Part shown: piece by piece, positions 26,201 to 34,631 of the stretch
Position numbering within the stretch: position 1 is the stretch's first letter
Layout of the letters: the number at the start of each line of letters is the position of its first letter
NCBI GenBank assembly: GCA_947496465.1
Contig: CANMCX010000002.1
Span: 124,001 to 188,000 of the forward strand
Direction: 5' to 3'
Origin: Marinifilum_A sediminis
Lineage (GTDB): Bacteria > Bacteroidota > Bacteroidia > Bacteroidales > Marinifilaceae
DNA: 64,000 nt
The notes under the pieces: generated by a model
What the model was told of the DNA's origin: nothing
The model's input: only the letters and a program-made list of their open reading frames with translations
The model's database searches: none
Program-made: the position numbers and the translations under genes

Positions 26201-26509
26201 CATAGTTCTCATAATATGATTCTCATAAGAACTTACATCAATTAAAGCTTCCTCGCATGTAGCGATGGACTCATCGTATTCCTTAGTAGCAAGATAAGTC
26301 ATTGCCAACTCGCTCATCATGTATAAATAATTGGTGTCTGCAGGATGCACCTGCTTATACATTTCTATGGCTTCGGGGTATTTGCCTTCGTCATACAATG
26401 CAACTCCTTTTTCAATCAATTTCTGGGAGTTGTATTCCTGATTGTATGCACAAAATGCATACAGAAACAATAAAATACTTAGGGTAGTTTTTTTCATAAA
26501 AATTAGCAC
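23243..26509 (-). CDS. Exported TPR and MORN-repeat protein, 1,088 aa
   Basis: ATG at 26495-26497 (MKKTTLSILLFLYAF) gives a cleaner signal peptide than the first ATG at 26509. After the signal, TPR helices run from about 30 to 210 (YPEAIEMYKQVHP, WEQAIKVYAKALKKYPYD, YSKALEYFQKALKSNPF). A helical linker follows to about 340. From there to the end there are more than 25 MORN_2-type units of about 22-24 residues (pattern YY.NG.....Y..G...G.W), the architecture seen in YwqK-like proteins. MORN_2 repeats form extended beta-hairpin ladders. It is first gene of the operon with the two DUF3857 proteins, suggesting a large envelope assembly. Role unknown. Confidence 0.8.
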   Translation of the reverse strand: MLIFMKKTTLSILLFLYAFCAYNQEYNSQKLIEKGVALYDEGKYPEAIEMYKQVHPADTNYLYMMSELAMTYLATKEYDESIATCEEALIDVSSYENHIMRTMATAFDEKGDWEQAIKVYAKALKKYPYDYLLLFNLGITYYRENKYSKALEYFQKALKSNPFHTSSHLMLGKISAAQGQLSHAFMSLQTFLLLEPNSNRSNKALICLENLANNFIDTTYVGERIEPFVPNELFEELDHYIRAKIVLNRRFESAYDFNASLVKQTQLVLEKLPYQTQERDFWAEFYFPFYQNTKKNDFIKEFLNTTLRSARRESINKWSKKNEKSLKEFYATGSYLGQYKTYRWLNDSTKMTCQHYDSGALESIGNANKEGKESGEWKYYFSNGSLQACGKFIDGKKEGDWIYYNVAGYKETTCSYIDGNLNGLYCEFDSYGNQTSSISYKMGEVDGDVAFFYPCQVVEEYNQYTKGTLNGPGYAMYPTGDTLSIFVYKDAKVDGEYKRYHANGKLFYQVNYKEDLRDGDYKEYYSNGSISVTGKYEDGKELGTWKYYFDNGKIKSIASYEDGKPVGTIENFERNGTISDRSEYNSNGELIGDYVVFTNGKPHLIETYRNDTIIGSASLNSKGDTIQYSGSADGTFAYETYSQDGRLIAKGQFINGQKTGNRSSYWRNGNVQESSNYENGLADGELISYFENGNVNYQRNFSKGKEHGVYLEYYNNGQIKTRGKYVEGEMDGLWLNYYADGTLEQEFSYKKGDASGWMWNYAVDGKLAQKSKYVKGNPVELCQYNKEGEMMYSQILPTASKREFMNYNNTLEGDCVMTCGKLNGNLVWYHPDGSKYVEKQYENDKASGAYIRYYPTGEVRTKGQSRDGNQTGLWTDYYEDGTLHRAYNYVGDQLDSTYTVYWENGKVKSESHYKNDEKHGDHCYYDPEGNLLIKKIYVNGEILAYQYNKNGALCDTIYLEKGSGKIVAYYDNGKPSIESAYKSGRYHGKCTRYFRNGKKISVMEFDNGVQIGEEIFTDMNGNVKSKSNYLRNAKEGESRTYYPNGKLKRLEIYKMGNLQGECKNYNQMGKLISVEEHWNNKLSKYSVL

Positions 26510-26747
26510 ATTTAACTATTGGGATACTAAAAAGTAATCTTCTTTGTCATCCAATATGTTATATTATTCATAGTGTTGTATAAAATTAATAATTTAAATT
26601 AGTTTACATATTCAATCCTTAACATGATAAAGATTTTATTGCTTATTCAAAATGAATTTAACTTATTGCAAACTATATGTAGACTAAAATACGATGGTCA
26701 CAACAATAAATTTGTGTGAAATATTCTACAAGCCAATCTAAAATCAA

Positions 26748-26755
26748 TATTTTTG
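26748..26755 (+). promoter_or_regulatory. Candidate -7 box for the nitroreductase gene
   Basis: tatttttg at 26748-26755 matches the Bacteroidota -7 consensus TAnnTTTG exactly, 36 bp before the ATG at 26792. I see no good TTG at the expected -33 spacing, so support is partial. A purine-rich aggaag at 26779-26784 may help ribosome binding. Confidence 0.35.
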
Positions 26756-26791
26756 CCAATTCATTTAAGATAGAACTTAGGAAGTACGATA

Positions 26792-27619
26792 ATGCTGGAA
26801 TTTAAAATAGAAGAAGAGAAGTGTATTGAGTGTGCATTATGTGCCCAGGATTGCCCGGTAAGTATCATTGAGATGAAACCGAAACCTATTATTCGAAAGG
26901 AACGTGAACACAACTGCTTAAAATGTCAGCATTGTTTGGCTATTTGTCCTACTGCAGCACTTTCAATTTTGGGTAAAAAACCTGAAGATAGTATTTCTGT
27001 TAAAGGTGAAATGCCAAAAGCCGAATCCTTAAGTCGCATGATCAAAACCCGACGTTCGATTCGCAAATACAAAAAGGAAGATCTGGATCAGGAATTGATT
27101 CAGGAGCTTTTGGAGATTGCAGCCTACGCTCCTACTGGTCATAACGACAATGCTGTACTAATTTCCTTAATTGACAATAGAACGGATTTACATCTGTTTC
27201 GTGAAAAAATATATGATGCCATTAAACAAGCCAAGAAGAATGGCACACTACCAAAGCAACACGATTTACTTGCGTATTTCCAACGAGTGTGGGAAAACAA
27301 TGGTATAGATATACTTTTTAGAGATGCACCTCATGTAGTTATAGCCACGGCTCCTGCTGCGGATGCTTCGCCAATGGCTGATTGTATGATTTCCTTAAGC
27401 TACTTTGAATTAATGGCAAATACCAAAGGTGTAGGTACACTCTGGAATGGTTTAATCAAATGGGTTTTGGATGATATTGCTCCTGAGTTGAGAACTTCTC
27501 TAGGAATTCCTGAAGATCATTTAACAGGATATGTGATGCTATTTGGAAAACCCGCAGTTAAATATGCAAGAGGAATTCAATCGGAAGGATTACAAGTAAA
27601 CAAAATCAAAATGAAGTAG
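26792..27619 (+). CDS. Ferredoxin-nitroreductase fusion, FMN/[4Fe-4S]
   Basis: A 275-residue cytoplasmic protein. The N-terminus is a two-cluster ferredoxin domain with C11, C14, C17, C21 and C42, C45, C48, C52, the canonical CxxCxxCxxxC pair of 2[4Fe-4S] ferredoxins. From about 75 it becomes a nitroreductase-family flavoprotein with the FMN-phosphate motif in KTRRSIRKYKKEDL and the internal SPMADCMISLSYFELMANT helix. Such fusions pass electrons from the clusters to FMN to reduce nitro compounds, quinones or similar acceptors; the physiological substrate is unknown. It is monocistronic on the plus strand, convergent with the two-component operon whose last gene ends 37 bp away. Confidence 0.85.
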   Translation: MLEFKIEEEKCIECALCAQDCPVSIIEMKPKPIIRKEREHNCLKCQHCLAICPTAALSILGKKPEDSISVKGEMPKAESLSRMIKTRRSIRKYKKEDLDQELIQELLEIAAYAPTGHNDNAVLISLIDNRTDLHLFREKIYDAIKQAKKNGTLPKQHDLLAYFQRVWENNGIDILFRDAPHVVIATAPAADASPMADCMISLSYFELMANTKGVGTLWNGLIKWVLDDIAPELRTSLGIPEDHLTGYVMLFGKPAVKYARGIQSEGLQVNKIKMK

Positions 27620-27655
27620 TAAGAAGTTCAATTTAATTCATATCAATACAACTAA

Positions 27656-28387
27656 CTAAAGGAATTTCTTTTTAACAAATTCGTCGAATACTTCTTTGTA
27701 CTGCTTGCTTATTGGAATCCGTTCGGATCCAAAAAGTATTCGGTTCCGTTCAATTGTTTTAATTTTTTCAAGATTCACAATGTAAGATCGGTGAATTCTC
27801 ATAAAATGATCCTTAGGAAGTTTTGTTTCTACTGACTTCATTGTGGAATGGAATACAATAGGCTTAGCTGATGTATCCAAATAAAGCTTAACGTAATCCT
27901 TAAGACCTTCAATGTAAAGTATCTCATTAAAATTAACTCTTTTAACTTGATAATCAGCTCTCACAAACAGATAATCAGAATTAACATCTATATCTTTTTC
28001 AATATCCAAATTAGCTGAAAAAATAGACTGAAAATGCTTTTTTGCTCGCTTGGCTGAGTTCAAAAACACTTCGTAGCTAATTGGCTTTAACAGATAGTCC
28101 AGAGCTTCGAGTTTAAATCCTTCAACAGCATATTTATCAAAAGCAGTCGTGAATATAATTTTGCTATTTTTTTCTAAAATTCGTGCAAACTCTACCCCGG
28201 TAAGATCAGGCATTTGAATATCTAAAAATAAAAGCTGAACAGGATGATCTTCCATAAACTCCATAGCATCAATAGGATTATCGAACTGACCACAAAGTTC
28301 TAAAAATGGTGTTTTATTAATATAACCCACAATTAAGCCTAAAGCTAAGGGTTCATCATCAACTGCAATACAAGTAATCTTTTTCAT
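27656..28387 (-). CDS. LytTR-family response regulator
   Basis: A 243-residue cytoplasmic protein. The receiver domain (1-120) has the acidic pair D10/D11, phospho-acceptor D56 in LLFLDIQMPD, and K101 in YLLKPIS. The LytTR DNA-binding domain occupies about 140-240 (LFVRADYQVKRVNFNEILYIEG, MRIHRSYIVNLEKI). It overlaps no gene but starts 3 bp after the stop of the LytS-like kinase, so it is co-expressed with it. In this context it likely regulates the efflux operon in which it lies, which would be autoregulation. Confidence 0.9.
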   Translation of the reverse strand: MKKITCIAVDDEPLALGLIVGYINKTPFLELCGQFDNPIDAMEFMEDHPVQLLFLDIQMPDLTGVEFARILEKNSKIIFTTAFDKYAVEGFKLEALDYLLKPISYEVFLNSAKRAKKHFQSIFSANLDIEKDIDVNSDYLFVRADYQVKRVNFNEILYIEGLKDYVKLYLDTSAKPIVFHSTMKSVETKLPKDHFMRIHRSYIVNLEKIKTIERNRILFGSERIPISKQYKEVFDEFVKKKFL

Positions 28388-28390
28388 CCT

Positions 28391-29452
28391 TTAAGCATTT
28401 AATGGTAAAATTAACTCCACACTATAAACTTTATCCTTATCGCACTGAATAAACTCCACCTTATTACCATACAATAATGCAAGTCTTCTTTTACTATTTT
28501 CAATTCCTAATCCACCTTTAGGAGTATTAGTATTATCATCCGGTATACTATTCTTACATTTAAAAATAATTTTATCATCAACTGTAGTAAGTGAAATTTC
28601 GATAAATGAGTTCTCCCGATAACTAATACCATGCTTGAAAGAATTTTCAACAAAGGGAATAAATAGAAGTGGTGGTATTTCAACATTTGGAATTTCTTGT
28701 TGAATATTTGTGCTTACTTCCACTTTAGAAGAAATTCGTTGCTTCATTAGATCTATATAATTTCGGGTAAACTCAAATTCTTTTTTTAGTTCTACCTTCT
28801 TTATATCCGATTCATATATCAGATAGCGCATTAATCCCGAAAGCTTTTCTATTGCTTTTTGAGCCTGATCTGTATCAATAGCTACAAGTGCATAAATATT
28901 ATTAAGCGAGTTAAAAAAGAAATGAGGGCTTATCTGATTTTTTAAAAATGCCAACTCTGTTACAACACGAGCTTTTTCCTTTTCCTTTTGCTCATTCTCA
29001 TCGCGTCGTAAACGCTGCAAAACAGCCATTCCTGTACTAAAGCCTAGCACCAATAATAACATCCCAAAATCATCAATAATTCTGGGATGAAGATTGAACT
29101 TTCGTTCCGGTCTTTCAATACTCTTCATTAATTCACTTCTATAGCCATCAATATCAAAAATATCATAGAGAAAATGTGATAAAGAGAGTAATAGAATCGC
29201 AAACGCAATTACCACCACAAAAAATCTAATTCTTCTGCCAGTAAAAAAGAAACGAGGAACAATGAAAAGGTAATTCACATAAAATGCAATGACAATAAAA
29301 TTTAACTGATAGAAATACCTAATTCTCCAGAATTTTAAATGCTCGTTGGTTTGATCAAAAACAAACATTGGCAAGATAACAATAAATAAAAGTCCAATAA
29401 TATGAGGCAACCACTGCTGCAATTTGTCATTGTATATTTTCATGCTATTCAA
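28391..29452 (-). CDS. LytS-like sensor histidine kinase
   Basis: A 353-residue integral membrane kinase with hydrophobic segments at about 16-33, 48-68, 76-97 and 128-147, then a cytoplasmic coiled-coil. The His_kinase domain has phospho-acceptor H177 in ISPHFFFNSLNNIYAL, the hallmark of the LytS/YehU type. The HATPase region includes PPLLFIPFVENSFKHGI and GGLGIENSKRRL. There is no large periplasmic sensor domain, so the membrane segments themselves probably sense the signal. An ATG at residue 4 (MKIYND) is an equally good start. It forms a pair with the response regulator downstream and follows the permease gene by 46 bp. Confidence 0.88.
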   Translation of the reverse strand: MNSMKIYNDKLQQWLPHIIGLLFIVILPMFVFDQTNEHLKFWRIRYFYQLNFIVIAFYVNYLFIVPRFFFTGRRIRFFVVVIAFAILLLSLSHFLYDIFDIDGYRSELMKSIERPERKFNLHPRIIDDFGMLLLVLGFSTGMAVLQRLRRDENEQKEKEKARVVTELAFLKNQISPHFFFNSLNNIYALVAIDTDQAQKAIEKLSGLMRYLIYESDIKKVELKKEFEFTRNYIDLMKQRISSKVEVSTNIQQEIPNVEIPPLLFIPFVENSFKHGISYRENSFIEISLTTVDDKIIFKCKNSIPDDNTNTPKGGLGIENSKRRLALLYGNKVEFIQCDKDKVYSVELILPLNA

Positions 29453-29498
29453 TTTTCGTAAAATCTTACTACTTCTAACTGGTACCCTACCTAATTTA

Positions 29499-30719
29499 CT
29501 ACTCGTGCCTTAATGCATCAATTGGGTCTAAAGCAGAAGCTTTACGCGCCGGATACCAACCAAAAAACACTCCTATAAAAGAACAAAAAAGAAATGACAA
29601 AAGTATAGATTTAGTGGTAACAAGTGTTGGCCATCCCATCATGCTTTCTACAGTATTAGATGCAGATACTCCCAATCCAACTCCAATTATTCCTCCTATT
29701 ACACTTAACAGAATCGCTTCAAAAAGAAATTGCATTAATATATTTTTGCCTTTTCCACCTATTGCCAAACGAAGTCCTATTTCGCGAGTACGTTCAGTTA
29801 CCGACACATACATGATATTCATAATACCAATGCCTCCCACAAGTAAAGATATCGCAGAGATAGAGCCTAATAACACAAGCATCATTTCGGAAACAGAACC
29901 AAATGTACTAATTAATTCCTGTTGGGTTCTGATTTCAAAATCATTATCCTCACTATCCTTTAACTTGTGTGATTTTCGCATTGCTTCCTCCACTTGTACT
30001 GTTGCGTCTTCAATTTGATCTTCCGAAACAGCCGACATTATAACACCATTTAAATGTGTTTGTCTAACTATCCTTTTCATTACGGTTGTGTATGGTGATA
30101 ACAATAAATCATCCTGATCCTGACCAAAAGTATTTTCGCCTTTTTCACTAAGTACACCAATAATAACTAAAGGTATTTTTTCAAATCGAATGGTTTTTCC
30201 AACTGGATCTACATCTTCTTCAAACAAGTTATCGATAACGGTTTGACCAACCAAACAAACTTTAGCAGCAGTTTTTATCTCCTGAGTCGTAAAAGTACGT
30301 CCACTAGTAACATCATACTTCTTAATATATAAGTAATCCTCACTGCCGCCAAAAATGGAAGTTGGCCAATTTTTCGAACCCAAAACGACTTGTCCGGACC
30401 CGATTACCTCCGGCGAACTTGCCTCAATTAAATTACAATTTTCAGTAATGTAATCAACATCGGTAAGTTTTAGTGTTTGAGATCCACTTCTGCCCATTTG
30501 AACTCCTCCATTTTGAACGCGTGCCGGATTTACATTAATTAGATTGGTTCCCATGGATGATATTTGCGATTTAATACTTGCATTAGAACCTTCGCCAATA
30601 GCCAACATTGCTATTACAGAACCTACACCAATGATAATCCCTAACATTGTTAGAATGGAACGTAATTTGTTTCTCTTGATCGCCGTTATGGCTATTTTTA
30701 ATAATATGAATAAATTCAT
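29499..30719 (-). CDS. MacB-type ABC transporter permease
   Basis: A 406-residue membrane protein with one N-terminal helix (about 21-43, LTMLGIIIGVGSVIAM). A roughly 230-residue periplasmic MacB_PCD domain follows (GTNLINVNPARVQNGG, VSEDQIEDATVQVEEAM). A FtsX-type C-terminus has three helices at about 280-303, 325-352 and 369-391, with the conserved VTERTREIGLRLAIG and GWYPARKASALDPIDALR. This is the permease half of a tripartite macrolide/peptide-type exporter. The ATPase is a separate gene 17 bp upstream, whereas proteobacterial MacB fuses the two. It moves substrate by mechanotransmission, feeding MacA and TolC. Confidence 0.9.
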   Translation of the reverse strand: MNLFILLKIAITAIKRNKLRSILTMLGIIIGVGSVIAMLAIGEGSNASIKSQISSMGTNLINVNPARVQNGGVQMGRSGSQTLKLTDVDYITENCNLIEASSPEVIGSGQVVLGSKNWPTSIFGGSEDYLYIKKYDVTSGRTFTTQEIKTAAKVCLVGQTVIDNLFEEDVDPVGKTIRFEKIPLVIIGVLSEKGENTFGQDQDDLLLSPYTTVMKRIVRQTHLNGVIMSAVSEDQIEDATVQVEEAMRKSHKLKDSEDNDFEIRTQQELISTFGSVSEMMLVLLGSISAISLLVGGIGIMNIMYVSVTERTREIGLRLAIGGKGKNILMQFLFEAILLSVIGGIIGVGLGVSASNTVESMMGWPTLVTTKSILLSFLFCSFIGVFFGWYPARKASALDPIDALRHE

Positions 30720-30736
30720 CCTTTTCGTTTTAAGAC

Positions 30737-31495
30737 CTAATTCGTTAAAATTTTAATATCCTCTTCTAAACTTTTTAGAGCTTGTAATGCACTGGTAGGA
30801 TTATTAATAGTAACATCCTTAATTATTTGTCCATCACGAAATACAATATTCCTTTTTGTAAATGCTGCAATATCTGTCTCATGAGTTACAAAACCAATGG
30901 TAATCCCATTTTCATTTAATTTTTGAAACAGTGTCATTATCTCATATGAAGTTCTTGTATCAAGATTACCAGTGGCTTCATCAGCTAAAATGATTAAAGG
31001 ATCGTTCACTAAAGATCTTGCAATAGCTACACGTTGTTGCTGTCCTCCAGACATTTGATTGGAAAGGTGTTTCATACGATCAGCTAGTCCCACTGCTTCC
31101 AAAGCGTATTCGGCTCTCTGTCGTCGTTCTTTCGAATTCATCTTCGAATTATACAGAAGTGGTAGTTCAACATTTTCCAAAGCTGTAGTTCTGGGCAGCA
31201 AATTGTATGATTGAAATACAAAGCCCAGGTTTAGGTTTCTAATCTCTGCCAGGCGATTTTTACTCATCGATTCTACATCAATACCATCCAACCAATAATT
31301 TCCTGCGGTAGGTTTATCGAGACAACCCAGAATATTTAAGAGAGTTGACTTACCTGAACCACTAGTTCCCAGAATAGATACAAATTCTCCTTTATTTATG
31401 CTTAAATCAATTGAGCGCAAAGCCTTAACTGTTTCGTCACCAACCGTATAATTCTTTTGCAATCCTTTAATTTCAATAATTTTTTTATTTTCCAT
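30737..31495 (-). CDS. MacB/LolD-type ABC transporter ATPase
   Basis: A 252-residue cytoplasmic ATPase with Walker A in LGTSGSGKST (about 42-51), Q-loop in GFVFQSYNLLPR, signature MSGGQQQRVAIARSL (about 148-162), Walker B LIILADEATGNLD, and the H-switch in IGFVTHE. All motifs are intact. The C-terminal extension of about 25 residues (ITNNPTSALQALKSL) is typical of Bacteroidota members. It powers the permease encoded 17 bp downstream. The pair plus the adaptor and TolC genes form one operon. Confidence 0.92.
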   Translation of the reverse strand: MENKKIIEIKGLQKNYTVGDETVKALRSIDLSINKGEFVSILGTSGSGKSTLLNILGCLDKPTAGNYWLDGIDVESMSKNRLAEIRNLNLGFVFQSYNLLPRTTALENVELPLLYNSKMNSKERRQRAEYALEAVGLADRMKHLSNQMSGGQQQRVAIARSLVNDPLIILADEATGNLDTRTSYEIMTLFQKLNENGITIGFVTHETDIAAFTKRNIVFRDGQIIKDVTINNPTSALQALKSLEEDIKILTN

Positions 31496-31527
31496 CTTAA
31501 CATCCTCATTTTAAATAAAAAACATAT

Positions 31528-32808
31528 TTACCTTGGACCACCACCTCTAGGTCTTTCTTGAACAAAAGGGCTTTTCTGCGTACTGGTTTCCTCCTTCTCT
31601 TCGCCGCTATCCTTTTTACCAAGAGACATTGCAGTAACAATAGCATCATTTTCATTTAATCCTGATAAAACTTGAATATTTATTCCATCCGTAACACCAA
31701 TTTCTACTACCACAGGTTTAATTAAATTTCCCTGTTTCACCCATACCAGCTTCTTATCATCCTCCAAATCCTGATCTGGTCGTGATCCCTTGCGTGATGC
31801 TATTGATGAATTTGATCCAGTATTATTTCTCCCTGAGCGCTCCAATTGATTGTTGTCAGATAAATTGCTCATATAATCATTCATCATTTCACGATCAGGT
31901 GAAAAACGAAAAGCTTTACCTGCTAATAAGAGAATATCATTTACCTCTTCCACATAATCAGTAATGGAAGCTGTCATACCTGGCATTAATTTGAATTCAG
32001 GATTTTGAGCTTTTACAATAACAGTATAGGTAACAACATTGGAAGTTTCAACGGCTTGTAGTCTTACTTCCGAGACTTCTCCCGAAAAAATATCATCAGG
32101 AAATGCATCCACGGTAAACTCAACTCTTTGTCCTGTTTTTACCATTCCTATATCCGCCTCGTCAACATCAGCTTCCACCTGCATTACAGTAAGATCGTTA
32201 GCAATGGTATAGAGCTCAGGCGTACTCATGCTTGCAGTAACAGTCTGACCTTCTTCTACAGCTCGATTGATTACAATACCATCAATTGGAGAATAAATGG
32301 TTGCATAGCTAAGATTTAGTTTGGCCTTATTTAAATTTGCTATTGCTGACTTTACTTTAGCTACACTGTTTTTGTAATTGTATTTTACCAAATCGTAATC
32401 ACTTTCCGCTAATAACTCTTTATCGAAAAGAACTTTCATACGATCATAATTCGCTTTTTGATATTCAAATTCGGCTTGAGCTGAAGCTAAATCCGCCTCT
32501 ACCGTTTCAAAAGTTGATTGCAAAGTTGATTTATCAAGTTCAGCAATTAACTGCCCTTTTTTTACTTTAGAATTAAAATCAACATACAGTTTCTCTATAA
32601 CTCCAGAAACTTGCGTTCCTACTGTTACCGTATTTGTGGCCTCCAATGTACCTGTTGCAGTTACAGTATTGTTTATTGATCCTTTTTTAAGAACTACAGT
32701 ATCAAATACGTATTCAGAATTACTATTGCTTGCAAACAGATAAGCTACGATACCTCCTGCCAATATTATCATACTCACTAAGGAGATTATTACTTTTTTA
32801 TTTTTCAT
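31528..32808 (-). CDS. MacA-like periplasmic adaptor (membrane fusion protein)
   Basis: A 426-residue protein with an N-terminal anchor (about 7-26), the lipoyl half-motif VGTQVSGVIEKLYVDFNSKV, and a coiled-coil hairpin at about 95-165 (ATVEADLASAQAEF-type heptads). The second lipoyl half contains IYSPIDGIVINRAVEEGQ, followed by beta-barrel and membrane-proximal domains (FTVDAFPDDIFSGEVSEV, MPGMTASITDYV). A low-complexity Ser/Gly/Asn/Arg region at about 325-350 and a charged tail ending RPRGGGPR are unusual insertions. The protein links the inner-membrane ABC permease to the TolC channel. It precedes the ATPase gene by 32 bp. Confidence 0.9.
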   Translation of the reverse strand: MKNKKVIISLVSMIILAGGIVAYLFASNSNSEYVFDTVVLKKGSINNTVTATGTLEATNTVTVGTQVSGVIEKLYVDFNSKVKKGQLIAELDKSTLQSTFETVEADLASAQAEFEYQKANYDRMKVLFDKELLAESDYDLVKYNYKNSVAKVKSAIANLNKAKLNLSYATIYSPIDGIVINRAVEEGQTVTASMSTPELYTIANDLTVMQVEADVDEADIGMVKTGQRVEFTVDAFPDDIFSGEVSEVRLQAVETSNVVTYTVIVKAQNPEFKLMPGMTASITDYVEEVNDILLLAGKAFRFSPDREMMNDYMSNLSDNNQLERSGRNNTGSNSSIASRKGSRPDQDLEDDKKLVWVKQGNLIKPVVVEIGVTDGINIQVLSGLNENDAIVTAMSLGKKDSGEEKEETSTQKSPFVQERPRGGGPR

Positions 32809-32846
32809 CCGGTTATATTTTAATTATAGTTGTCGTATAGAACTTA

Positions 32847-32897
32847 CCATGATTTTATAATCATTTCTGTATGAGCTTAATAATTCCAAAATCATGG
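32847..32897. repeat. Spaced inverted repeat between tolC-like and macA-like genes
   Basis: Perfect 10-bp arms ccatgatttt (32847-32856) and aaaatcatgg (32888-32897) are separated by 31 nt in the 114-bp gap between the two genes. They could form an attenuating or processing stem in the transcript, or be a regulator site. No T-run follows. Confidence 0.45.
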
Positions 32898-32922
32898 ACG
32901 TTTATATCGTAATTTTTAAATT

Positions 32923-34263
32923 TTAGAACTTAACTTCTTCTCCCATGTAATAACCTATGATCTTATTCTGTATTACAAGGCTATATTTGTTTTGACTTAG
33001 ATTGTTTTCGGCATTAACCAAATTATTTTTTGAGGTAAATAAATCAACAGAGTTTATCATCCCTTGAGAAAACATTTCTTCAGCTAACTGGTACGATTCC
33101 TGTTCAGCATTGTACTGTTCTAATGAGGCTTGAAAATTCATATCTGCTGCTTGAAAATCCACACAGGCTTGTTCAATAGCTTTTCTCAAACTAATTTTTT
33201 CATCAATTAAGTCTAGTTGATAGTTTTCTGCTTGAATGTTAGCCTGAGCAATCGAATTCTTTGCCTCTTTGCTTTGAGAAATAGGAATAGACAATGACAA
33301 TCCTATAGTTGGTTGAATTTGTTTACTAAGTTGTTCTCCAAAATCAATTCCACCGTAATCATTAGCATAACTTGTACCTAAACTTCCGTTTAAGGTTAAT
33401 ACTGGGAGAGCACTTGCCTTGGCAATTTTAATTTCCATATCTGCACTTTCCAAATTCAATTCAGCTGAAGCAATGCTCGATTGTAATCCTAAAGCCACGT
33501 TGTAGATATAACTTGCATTGGAATTGATCTTTTCGCTCAACAATGCCTCAATATTAGGAGTTTCGATATCAAATGAATTACTAATTGGCATGTTCATTAT
33601 TTGCATCAATGAAACAAGAACAATTTGCAAGTTACTTTGTGCAGATACTACTAATGCTTTATCAGAAGCAGATTGCGATTTAATATTTAAATAATCAGAT
33701 GTGGAAATAATTCCTGCTGATTTACGAGCCTCTGCCAAATCGAGTTGTTTTGTTGTTAACTCGAAATTCGACTTTCTATTTAGTAACTGCTCTTTTGCTA
33801 GTAAAACATTCATATAGGCAGTTAAAACATCAAGACTTAGTAGTTCTCTTTCTGTTTGAACATTCATCTCGAACGCTTTCAAATTTGTTTTACGTTGAGC
33901 GATTGTATTTTTCAGTTTTGCACCATTGTAGAGTGTTATTTCTGAATTTAATGACAAACCTAAACTTGATGTATTATCTCTATCCCATTCACCCAAACCA
34001 TTTGCTTCGGTATATTTATTAACCGAACTTAAGCTTTGACTACCATTTAATGATAAATTTGGAGTTTGTGCAGCTTTTGACTGTTCAAGATTATAGCTCT
34101 CACTTTTGATACTGTTGTTCGCTCTACTTATATCTGTACTATGCTCCCAGGCATAGCTTATGCATTGTTCCAGTGAATAGGTTTGCTTTTGTGCCACTAA
34201 CTGCCCCTGAAATAGATTTGTAAACAGCAGACACAACAATGTTATTTTTAAATACTTTTTCAT
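32923..34263 (-). CDS. TolC-family outer-membrane efflux channel
   Basis: A 446-residue exported protein; signal peptide about 1-24 (LLCLLFTNLFQGQLVAQ). It has two homologous OEP halves with long helices and the pattern YSLEQCISYAWEHS at the N-terminus (about 29-42), QTPNLSLNGSQSLS, LALLAKEQLL-type heptads, and the second-half counterparts LPVLTLNGSLGTSY and IQPTIGLSLSIPIS. It forms the outer-membrane trimeric duct for the MacA/ABC pump. It is first gene of the six-gene operon, with a candidate promoter upstream at 34294-34325. The annotation is secure; the substrate of the pump is not known from sequence. Confidence 0.9.
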   Translation of the reverse strand: MKKYLKITLLCLLFTNLFQGQLVAQKQTYSLEQCISYAWEHSTDISRANNSIKSESYNLEQSKAAQTPNLSLNGSQSLSSVNKYTEANGLGEWDRDNTSSLGLSLNSEITLYNGAKLKNTIAQRKTNLKAFEMNVQTERELLSLDVLTAYMNVLLAKEQLLNRKSNFELTTKQLDLAEARKSAGIISTSDYLNIKSQSASDKALVVSAQSNLQIVLVSLMQIMNMPISNSFDIETPNIEALLSEKINSNASYIYNVALGLQSSIASAELNLESADMEIKIAKASALPVLTLNGSLGTSYANDYGGIDFGEQLSKQIQPTIGLSLSIPISQSKEAKNSIAQANIQAENYQLDLIDEKISLRKAIEQACVDFQAADMNFQASLEQYNAEQESYQLAEEMFSQGMINSVDLFTSKNNLVNAENNLSQNKYSLVIQNKIIGYYMGEEVKF

Positions 34264-34293
34264 ATCAACGATTTATTTTATAATTCCCTGATA

Positions 34294-34325
34294 CAAAGAT
34301 TCATTATATCAAATATGACAGCAAC
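34294..34325 (-). promoter_or_regulatory. Candidate promoter of the efflux operon
   Basis: On the minus strand, gttg (34325-34322) is followed after 20 nt by aatctttg (34301-34294), one base from the Bacteroidota TAnnTTTG -7 box, at the normal spacing. It lies 31 bp upstream of the TolC start. The remainder of the 368-bp gap to the divergent VOC gene shows no other element except the opposite promoter at 34578-34609. Confidence 0.4.
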
Positions 34326-34577
34326 TACTTTAGACCATTGATAAGAATTTTTAGAAGTTTGACATCTTTCTTTCGACAAATGGAATACTAAAATGAGCCA
34401 CTAATGAAATTGAAAGAGCCGAAGATGACATTCATTGCGGATTCTTTTTATCAGTTTCCATTCAGATTTGTTTTTGGATAAATTTAATTTAGCATTAACA
34501 ACAAATTAACATTCTTCTGTTAGCTTGATCCCCAGCAATTAACACACATATGTAACCATGTAATGTCTGTGTTCCAT

Positions 34578-34609
34578 ATTGTTTAGCAACTGATAATGAT
34601 CTAATCTTG
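34578..34609 (+). promoter_or_regulatory. Candidate promoter of the VOC gene
   Basis: attg (34578-34581) followed after 20 nt by taatcttg (34602-34609), which matches TAnnTTTG at 7 of 8 positions. It lies 22 bp before the ATG at 34632, giving a short leader. Confidence 0.4.
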
Positions 34610-34631
34610 CAGAACAATTAAAGCTTAGAAA

